From the NCBI GenBank assembly GCA_031383555.1, contig JANMZR010000250.1, positions 1 to 29,549 of the forward strand: a stretch of DNA of 29,549 bases. Reading direction: 5' to 3'. The position numbers and the translations under genes are program-made. The stretch's first letter is position 1, and every line of letters begins with the position of its first letter. Positions 24,213 to 29,549 of the stretch are shown piece by piece. The stretch is from JANMZR01 sp031383555 (lineage in GTDB: Bacteria > Bacteroidota > Bacteroidia > Cytophagales > Spirosomataceae). Below the pieces are notes generated by a model, which searched no databases, had not been told where the DNA came from, and worked only from the letters and a program-made list of their open reading frames with translations.

Positions 24213-25325
24213 ATCCTTCCTATAAGTCCTTCTACGTTGGTGCGTAACTGGCTGAAAATCCTTCCAAATATTGGCAATAGCGGTATTTTCCTCCAGTTCT
24301 GGCGTGCGAATGAGTGTTTTTACCCCCTTGGCTTTTACGGTATTATAATATTCGTTGAAAATAATAGCATGCACACCTTTGCCCTGATAGGCAGGATGCA
24401 CTCCAATTAAATAAAAACAAACCTCATCATTAAAATATTTTGCTTTTAATAAATGCAGAAAACCAAAAGGGAAAAGGCGGCCATTGGCTTTTTGCAAAGC
24501 CTTTGAAAATGAGGGCATTACTATGGCAAAAGCGACTAAATTATGGTTTTCATCCTCCACAAATTTGATGTACTCGGGGTTGATAAAGCTAATATATTTC
24601 TTTTTGAAATACTCTTTTTGCACATCAGTGATAGCCACAAAAGAGCTCAGATTGGCATACGATTCATTGAAAAGATCAAACATTTTATCAACATAGGGAA
24701 AAATATCCTTCGTTTTTTTAAAATTGAGTTCTTTTAATTTATATCGCTTTTTAATTAATTCTTGTGGCCGCCGAAAGGTTTCTGGGTCGATATTCTCCAA
24801 CAGCATTTTGTTTTCCAAGTACTCTTTTTCCTTTATAAAGCCCAATTGTTCAAGGTGTTGTACATAATAGGGATGGTTGTACCAGGTAATCATAGTGCCA
24901 ATATGGTCGAAGCCATAGGTAAGCACACCTACTTTATCCAAATTAGAAAACCCCATAGGGCCTTCCATATATTCCAAACCTTTTTCACGACCAATTTCAG
25001 CCACTTTTTCTAAAAGTAATTTCGTAACTTCCACATTATCAACCACATCCCACCAACCAAAACGTATTTTTTTCACTCCCTGACCTGTTATTTCTTGCCA
25101 ATTCAAAAGCGCTGCCACACGTCCCACAATTTTTTGATCATCATAAGCCAAAAAATAGCGGGCTTCGGCATGCTCAAAAACTGGATTCTTTGTTTTATCA
25201 AAATTCTCTATTTCATCAGCTATAATGGGAGGTACCCAATAAGGCGAATCTTTATAAATTGAAAAAGGAAATTTCACAAAATCCTTCATGCCAGCGCTGG
25301 TCGTAACTTCTTTAATTTCAATCAT
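24207..25325 (-). CDS. GNAT-like N-acetyltransferase family protein
   Basis: The 372-residue protein is of a type common in Bacteroidota: an N-terminal half with FVKFPFSIYKDSPYWVPPI and ARYFLAYDDQKIVGRVAALLN, which has the shape of a GNAT beta-alpha core, and a C-terminal half with LIGVHPAYQGKGVHAIIFNEYY, which matches GNAT motif A (the acetyl-CoA pyrophosphate loop, usually Q/RxxGxG/A). It may therefore hold two related halves, as in FemX/Fem-like or lipid N-acyl transferases. No substrate can be given. It is 152 bases downstream of the radical SAM gene on the same strand. Confidence 0.75.
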   Translation of the reverse strand: MIEIKEVTTSAGMKDFVKFPFSIYKDSPYWVPPIIADEIENFDKTKNPVFEHAEARYFLAYDDQKIVGRVAALLNWQEITGQGVKKIRFGWWDVVDNVEVTKLLLEKVAEIGREKGLEYMEGPMGFSNLDKVGVLTYGFDHIGTMITWYNHPYYVQHLEQLGFIKEKEYLENKMLLENIDPETFRRPQELIKKRYKLKELNFKKTKDIFPYVDKMFDLFNESYANLSSFVAITDVQKEYFKKKYISFINPEYIKFVEDENHNLVAFAIVMPSFSKALQKANGRLFPFGFLHLLKAKYFNDEVCFYLIGVHPAYQGKGVHAIIFNEYYNTVKAKGVKTLIRTPELEENTAIANIWKDFQPVTHQRRRTYRKDL

Positions 25326-25346
25326 ATTTTTATTTTTTGGGGGTGT

Positions 25347-25364
25347 CCTCGGCTTTGCCAGAGG
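25347..25364. repeat. GC-rich hairpin between the radical SAM and GNAT-like genes
   Basis: CCTCGGC (25347-25353) pairs with GCC and GAGG (25357-25364) around a TTT loop with one bulged A. The surrounding 25338-25460 is richer in G+C than other gaps here and holds no open frame I would call. It could be a leader structure or a decayed repeat. Confidence 0.35.
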
Positions 25365-25477
25365 TCGGGCTGTTCACTTCTGCTTTTTTTATTGGGTGAA
25401 AGCCACAATATAAAAGAGCTTCGTTACCATCCCTCACCCAAATGGGCGCTCAAAGTTCTCTGAAAAATTCGAATTTA

Positions 25478-27715
25478 TCATACTATCAACAATCCTTTTT
25501 CAAAAAGTTGATTCACAGGTTTATTGAAGAAAAACAACTCGAAATCTTCTAAGTTTACCTTTTGGTAATTATTTGAAACTTCTTGAATTGTTAAATTTTT
25601 ACTCTTTTTTACAGCTATTTCCTTCAAAATTTCAGCTAACCAAATACCTGATTTGGAATCAATTACTATTTCAAATGAATGTTTTTTATCATGGAAAAAT
25701 AGACTTGCCATTTCATAACTTTGGCCTTTTTTTGTTTTTGTAAACATATCTATTTTGGGTGTATTTCCCAACCAAATCATTTTATGGCTTGGTTTAAATC
25801 TATCAGAATTATAGTCTATTTCGAGCGCTTTTTCAATAAAATCGGAAGATATTTTTGTCTTGGGCACCTTATGTTCAAACCAATCTTGAAGATTAAACTC
25901 AAAGCCAAGGCCATGCATATAATTAAAGAGTGATTTTTTCAATCCAAAACTAAACGCCTCATGATCAGTGCCTTTAGGGTCGGTGAACTCAAGGTCATTG
26001 TTGGCAAAAGCACCGATTTTTGAGGCGGCTTTTTGCACCCCAAATTGTTCAGGATACATACCTACGGGTGCATGGGCCGTCATTGCAAATTGATGCCAAA
26101 AAGCTGATTGTAAAATCCCCTGCTCAAACATTTGTCGCACCATTTCCAACGAATCGATAGTTTCTTGCGCTGTTTGGGTCGGGAAACCATACATCAAATA
26201 GGCATGTACCATAATGCCCGACTCGGTGAAATGGTTAGCCACTTGCGCCACCTGCGCTACTGTGACCCCTTTTTGTATCAACTCTAAAAGTCGGTCTGAG
26301 GCTACCTCCAAACCACCTGAAACAGCCACACATCCTGATGCTTTTAAAAGTTGGCATAAGTCGCTGTTAAAGCTTTTTTCAAAGCGGATATTGGTCCACC
26401 ACGTGACGGTCAAATTCCTTCTGATAATTTCGAGGGCCAATTCACGCATGAGCGCAGGAGGAGCCGCCTCATCCACAAAATGAAACCCTGATTGGCCCGT
26501 TTGGTTAATCATTTGCTCCATTCGGTCTGCCAATATCTTAGCGGAAATCGGCTCATAATTCTTGATATAGTCGAGTGAAATATCACAAAAAGTACATTTG
26601 CCCCAATAGCAACCATGCGCCATGGTAAGCTTGTTCCAGCGGCCGTCGCTCCACATTCGATGCATGGGATTTACCACTTCAATTACCGAAATATATTGGT
26701 CTAAAAGCAAGTCAGAATAGTCGGGTGTGCCCACTTTACTTTGTGGATAATCTTTGGTTTTACTGGCATTGCAATATTTCACTTTTCCATCAACCAAGGC
26801 AAAGGTTCGTTTCAAATCTTTTATATCTCGCTTATTATCAAGGTGTTCAAGAAGGTTTTGCAAAGGTGCCTCACCATCATCCAAGCAAATAAAATCGAAA
26901 AACTCAAATACTCTAGTATCAGAAATAGAACGTAACTCTGTATTTGGAAAACCGCCTCCCATGGCAATTTTTGTTTTTGGGAAATTGACTTTTATCCATT
27001 GTGCACAGCGAAAAGCGGAATATAAATTACCTGGAAAAGGCACTGAAAAAGCGACTAAATTTGGGGTTTTATTAGCGATTTTACATGCCAAAACCTTAAG
27101 TGTAATTTCATCAATATAAGTAAGTGGTTGTTGCAATGCTTCATACAATTCATCAAAGCTATTGGCCGAACGCCCCAACCGCTCAGCATACCGACTAAAA
27201 CCAAAATGTGGATCTACACATTCTATAATCAAATCGGAAATATCCTCTAAATAAAGAGTAGCCAAATGCTTGGCTTTATCCTGATTACCCATGGTTCCAA
27301 AAGCCCAATCCAATTCTTCCAATTGTTCAAATCGACTGGCTTCTGCTAAAAAATCTTCTTGACAAATCAGGTGAGAAAGGGTTGGGTTTTTACCTTGCAA
27401 AAATGAAATTACTGCATCAATTGTTGTGATATAATTATCTTTTAAAGCGATGATTCTGAGGGCATTATTTGTTGGAAATTGATTTGAGTCGGCACTATGG
27501 TCTTTGTGCTCACTTACCATTTTCAACTCAATTTTTTCAAATAAATCGGTTAATCCTTTTTTTGAAAAAATGGTTAAAATAACCTCCAAACCTAAATCCA
27601 TTTGGTAACATTCTTGCCCGATTGTATTCAAAAAACCTTTTATATATGCTGTGGCTGGATACGGTGTATTCAGTTGGGTAAACGGCGGGGTGATGAGTAA
27701 GTTTTTGATTATAAT
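25478..27715 (-). CDS. B12-binding-type radical SAM protein with unusual start codon
   Basis: The protein has an N-terminal Rossmann-like region and a radical SAM barrel. Conserved coding begins upstream of the first usual start codon: IIIKNLLITPPFTQLNTPYP, then ATAYIKGFLNTIGQ, is the typical first strand of this family, so the real start is probably the ATT at 27715 (745 residues). A TTG at 27631 or ATG at 27601 would remove that strand. The cluster motif is CYWGKCTFC with Cys369, Cys374 and Cys377, a Cx4Cx2C rather than the usual Cx3Cx2C spacing. The cobalamin DxHxxG motif was not found, so B12 binding is doubtful. GGGFPNTEL and DDGEAPLQNLL are typical of the domain. The reaction is unknown. 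It probably heads a transcript that may include the GNAT-like gene. Confidence 0.8.
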   Translation of the reverse strand: MIIKNLLITPPFTQLNTPYPATAYIKGFLNTIGQECYQMDLGLEVILTIFSKKGLTDLFEKIELKMVSEHKDHSADSNQFPTNNALRIIALKDNYITTIDAVISFLQGKNPTLSHLICQEDFLAEASRFEQLEELDWAFGTMGNQDKAKHLATLYLEDISDLIIECVDPHFGFSRYAERLGRSANSFDELYEALQQPLTYIDEITLKVLACKIANKTPNLVAFSVPFPGNLYSAFRCAQWIKVNFPKTKIAMGGGFPNTELRSISDTRVFEFFDFICLDDGEAPLQNLLEHLDNKRDIKDLKRTFALVDGKVKYCNASKTKDYPQSKVGTPDYSDLLLDQYISVIEVVNPMHRMWSDGRWNKLTMAHGCYWGKCTFCDISLDYIKNYEPISAKILADRMEQMINQTGQSGFHFVDEAAPPALMRELALEIIRRNLTVTWWTNIRFEKSFNSDLCQLLKASGCVAVSGGLEVASDRLLELIQKGVTVAQVAQVANHFTESGIMVHAYLMYGFPTQTAQETIDSLEMVRQMFEQGILQSAFWHQFAMTAHAPVGMYPEQFGVQKAASKIGAFANNDLEFTDPKGTDHEAFSFGLKKSLFNYMHGLGFEFNLQDWFEHKVPKTKISSDFIEKALEIDYNSDRFKPSHKMIWLGNTPKIDMFTKTKKGQSYEMASLFFHDKKHSFEIVIDSKSGIWLAEILKEIAVKKSKNLTIQEVSNNYQKVNLEDFELFFFNKPVNQLFEKGLLIV

Positions 27716-27726
27716 ACTATTTTTTG

Positions 27727-27734
27727 CAAAATTA
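27727..27734 (-). promoter_or_regulatory. Promoter -7 element of the radical SAM gene
   Basis: On the minus strand this reads TAATTTTG, an exact TAnnTTTG match. It ends 11 bases before the ATT at 27715, so the transcript would have almost no leader; this also argues that translation starts close to 27715 and not at the TTG at 27631. Confidence 0.55.
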
Positions 27735-28055
27735 CAAACTCATTACCTAAAAAACGCATGAACCTTCCGATTAAACTCAGCCGCTGGTTTTATCCTATGA
27801 GATAGTTTGGATAAATACAGTAGAGTTTGAAAAAAGAGCTGTAAATAGGTATTGTTTTCTCATCTATTTTTATGTTTTCTATAAACTAATATTTTTTGTC
27901 TAAAAGAAAGAATTTTCTAATTTCAGATTACAAGAGGGAGATTATAAAATTTTTTAAAAATGTATTTTAGAAATGAGGAAAAACTACGTTGACTCAACCC
28001 GACCTTTTTGATCATCTCAATAAAATACAATTGTGGTTTTTCCATAAAATTCAAG

Positions 28056-28063
28056 TATATTTG
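28056..28063 (+). promoter_or_regulatory. Promoter -7 element of a candidate small RNA
   Basis: TATATTTG matches TAnnTTTG exactly, and TTGTGG at 28031-28036, with 19 bases between them, is a good -33 element. No reading frame of note follows before the terminator at 28158-28189. Confidence 0.6.
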
Positions 28064-28068
28064 CATAA

Positions 28069-28189
28069 TCAATTCATATAGTTGATAATACATCACTTTT
28101 TGACACAATTTATCTTATTGAAATTTAGATAGAAAGACGAAAAGTGATATTTTTAATAGAGTTAAGAATTACTTAATTCTCTTTTTTTT
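28069..28189 (+). ncRNA. Candidate structured small RNA, about 120 nt
   Basis: The stretch has a promoter upstream, several hairpins and an intrinsic terminator at its end. Stem 1 pairs 28068-28073 with 28081-28086. The main stem pairs ATCACTTTT (28092-28100) with AAAAGTGAT (28140-28148) and extends by two more pairs; inside it TATCT (28111-28115) pairs with AGATA (28127-28131). The terminator stem follows. It has no good start codon or reading frame. I do not recognise a known RNA family. Inference from layout and pairing only; in DNA this AT-rich some pairing occurs by chance. Confidence 0.45.
28158..28189 (+). terminator. Intrinsic terminator upstream of der
   Basis: AGAGTTAAG (28158-28166) pairs with CTTAATTCT (28172-28180) with one G-T pair, around AATTA, followed by C and eight Ts. 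With no protein gene upstream on the plus strand since 27.7 kb, it most likely ends a non-coding transcript. Confidence 0.65.
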
Positions 28190-28281
28190 AACCGCCCAGC
28201 AGACAGATTCAATCCTTTAAATAGAACTTATTAAATTGGGTTTTTTTTTAGGTTATTTCAAGGGGCTAAATTTCTTTTTTC

Positions 28282-29549
28282 ATGTCAAATATTGTAGCCA
28301 TTGTTGGCCGCCCCAATGTGGGCAAATCTACCCTTTTCAATCGTTTAGTTGAGCAACGCAAAGCCATTATGGACAATGTGTCGGGCGTTACCCGTGACCG
28401 CCATTATGGTTATGGTGAATGGTGCAATAAGTATTTTTCGGTAGTCGATACAGGAGGTTATGTTACTGGGTCTGAGGATATTTTTGAAGGAGCTATACGA
28501 GAGCAGGTAGAATTGGCCATACAAGAAGCCGATGTTTTGCTTTTTGTAGTGGACTGTATCACAGGACTTACCGATATGGATACTGATTTTGCACATGTGC
28601 TTCGTCGCTCAAAAAAACCAGTAATTGTGGTTGCCAATAAAGCAGATACTTTTGAAAAAGGGCTTGGTGCTTCCGAATTTTATAGCTTAGGATTGGGTAT
28701 ACCCTTTGAAGTTTCTTCAGAAAATGGTAGTGGAACTGGTGAACTTTTGGATGAAGTTATCAGCCATTTTGAGGAGCAAGGCATTGAAAATCCTGATGAA
28801 AATATACCGAAAATAGCGATAATGGGACGGCCAAATGTTGGTAAATCATCATTTTTGAACTCACTTTTAGGCCGTGAGAGAAGCATAGTTACAGATATTG
28901 CAGGTACCACACGTGACGCCATCAACACGAGATACAAGCTTTATGGAAAAGAATTTATATTGACAGACACAGCTGGCATTCGTCGAAAAGCCAAAATTGA
29001 CGACAATATCGAATACTATTCAGTACTTCGTTCCATAAAAGCTTTGGAGGAATGTGATGTAGCTATTATTCTTTTTGATGCTTCAGTAGGCCTTGAAAAT
29101 CAGGATATTAACATAATTGGAATGGCCAACAAGGCCAAAAAAGGAATTGTAATAATGGCCAATAAGTGGGACTTATGTGAGAAAGATTCGAACACGGCAG
29201 CCCAAATGGAAAAAGTTTGGCGAGAGCGATTGGCTCCTATGAACTGGATGCCAATTATTTTTGCCTCAGTGTTAGAGAAGCAACGAATATTTCAAGTGAT
29301 TGAAAAAGCGATGGAAGTGCATGAGCAAAAAGTAAAGAAAATCACAACCTCTGAACTTAATGAGGTTATGCTCAAGGAAATAGAAAACACCCCGCCACCG
29401 TCAATGAAAGGGAAGTTCATAAAAATAAAATATATTACTCAGGTGCCTGCTCAGATTCCAACCTTTTTGTTTTTCTGTAATTTACCACAATATATTAAAG
29501 AGCCGTATGAAAGGTTTTTGGAAAATCGCCTTCGTGATCATTTCGATTT
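28282..29549 (+). CDS. der: Ribosome biogenesis GTPase Der, 5' part
   Basis: Der (EngA) is an essential GTPase with two tandem G domains and a C-terminal KH-like domain, acting in assembly of the 50S subunit. The frame from ATG 28282 stays open to the window edge, giving 422 codons; the family is ~435 residues here, so only the last few are missing. First G domain: GRPNVGKST (8-16), SGVTRDR, DTGG and NKAD. Second: GRPNVGKSS, GTTRD, DTAGI and NKWD. The KH-like part includes TPPPSMKGKFIKIKYITQ. The duplicated GRPNVGKS loops make the call unambiguous. No promoter could be placed; the terminator of the candidate small RNA ends 92 bases upstream. Confidence 0.97.
   Translation, partial: MSNIVAIVGRPNVGKSTLFNRLVEQRKAIMDNVSGVTRDRHYGYGEWCNKYFSVVDTGGYVTGSEDIFEGAIREQVELAIQEADVLLFVVDCITGLTDMDTDFAHVLRRSKKPVIVVANKADTFEKGLGASEFYSLGLGIPFEVSSENGSGTGELLDEVISHFEEQGIENPDENIPKIAIMGRPNVGKSSFLNSLLGRERSIVTDIAGTTRDAINTRYKLYGKEFILTDTAGIRRKAKIDDNIEYYSVLRSIKALEECDVAIILFDASVGLENQDINIIGMANKAKKGIVIMANKWDLCEKDSNTAAQMEKVWRERLAPMNWMPIIFASVLEKQRIFQVIEKAMEVHEQKVKKITTSELNEVMLKEIENTPPPSMKGKFIKIKYITQVPAQIPTFLFFCNLPQYIKEPYERFLENRLRDHFD

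Larger units (their letters stand above)
27735..28281. other. Gene-poor intergenic region
   Basis: About 550 bases of very AT-rich DNA lie between the divergent radical SAM and der genes. Apart from the promoter, hairpins and terminator of the candidate small RNA at 28069-28189, I see no convincing gene. Short frames on both strands here have no recognisable motif. No consensus promoter is visible directly upstream of der. Confidence 0.5.

Noticed and set aside
27923..28108. Leftward 61-codon open frame in the gap upstream of der
   Set aside because: Very AT-rich composition, no motif, and it overlaps the promoter and 5' part of the candidate small RNA.
1..29549. tRNA, rRNA or complete insertion sequence
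   Set aside because: No cloverleaf-like gene, rRNA segment or transposase frame could be recognised in any gap or reading frame.

Overview
The window looks like chromosomal DNA of a member of the Bacteroidota, perhaps a Cytophagales-like lineage. The DNA is AT-rich, genes lack clear Shine-Dalgarno sequences, and several upstream regions carry the TAnnTTTG promoter element typical of this phylum. Gene content agrees: VCBS/FG-GAP proteins, signal-peptide DUF4440-type proteins, DinB proteins and two-component systems with TPR-like sensors. I see no rRNA, tRNA, complete insertion sequence, prophage or CRISPR array. The window opens inside one gene (FG-GAP protein) and closes inside another (der).

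Layout. 1-1.7 kb: the 3' end of an FG-GAP repeat protein converges on moaE and moaD. 1.8-5.8 kb: a large SF1 (DNA2/NAM7-type) helicase gene split by one in-frame TAG, ending at a bidirectional terminator shared with a membrane-anchored coiled-coil gene. 7.1-9.8 kb: a phosphohexomutase, then a zeta-toxin-like P-loop kinase whose 3' end overlaps a 57-codon gene. 9.8-12.4 kb: an SRAP/YedK-type abasic-site protein and a ~600-residue acyl-CoA dehydrogenase. 12.46-13.8 kb: the ribosomal protein operon rpsF-rpsR-rplI, with a strong promoter, a structured leader and a terminator. 13.8-15.5 kb: an AAA ATPase with a nuclease-like tail behind a nested 28-bp palindrome, then a small gene remnant. 15.5-21.1 kb: a run of leftward genes for a secreted DinB protein, an SDR oxidoreductase, a RidA-like lipoprotein, a protein with four NTF2-like repeats, and an FAD-linked oxidase, with REP-like palindromes between some of them. 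21.2-24.1 kb: a regulatory cluster. 24.2-27.7 kb: a GNAT-like protein and a B12-binding-type radical SAM protein. 27.7-28.3 kb: a gene-poor gap holding a candidate small RNA. 28.28 kb to the end: der (engA), cut by the window edge.

The most striking region is the regulatory cluster. A stand-alone LuxR-type HTH gene and a sensor kinase gene diverge from an array of five copies of a 16-bp quasi-palindrome. Four are direct repeats at 53-54 bp intervals, about five DNA turns; the fifth is inverted and makes a perfect 16-bp hairpin with its neighbour. The kinase gene runs tail-to-tail into a NarL-type response regulator whose output domain is roughly half identical to the stand-alone HTH protein. 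This suggests a self-regulating switch in which the full-length regulator and the receiver-less HTH protein compete or cooperate at the same sites.

Other points worth a second look: the amber-interrupted helicase, the palindrome overlapping the -33 region of the ATPase promoter, the overlapping kinase/small-gene pair, the promoter-to-terminator small RNA candidate, a RidA homologue without the catalytic arginine, and a radical SAM gene with a Cx4Cx2C motif and no usual start codon at its conserved N-terminus.
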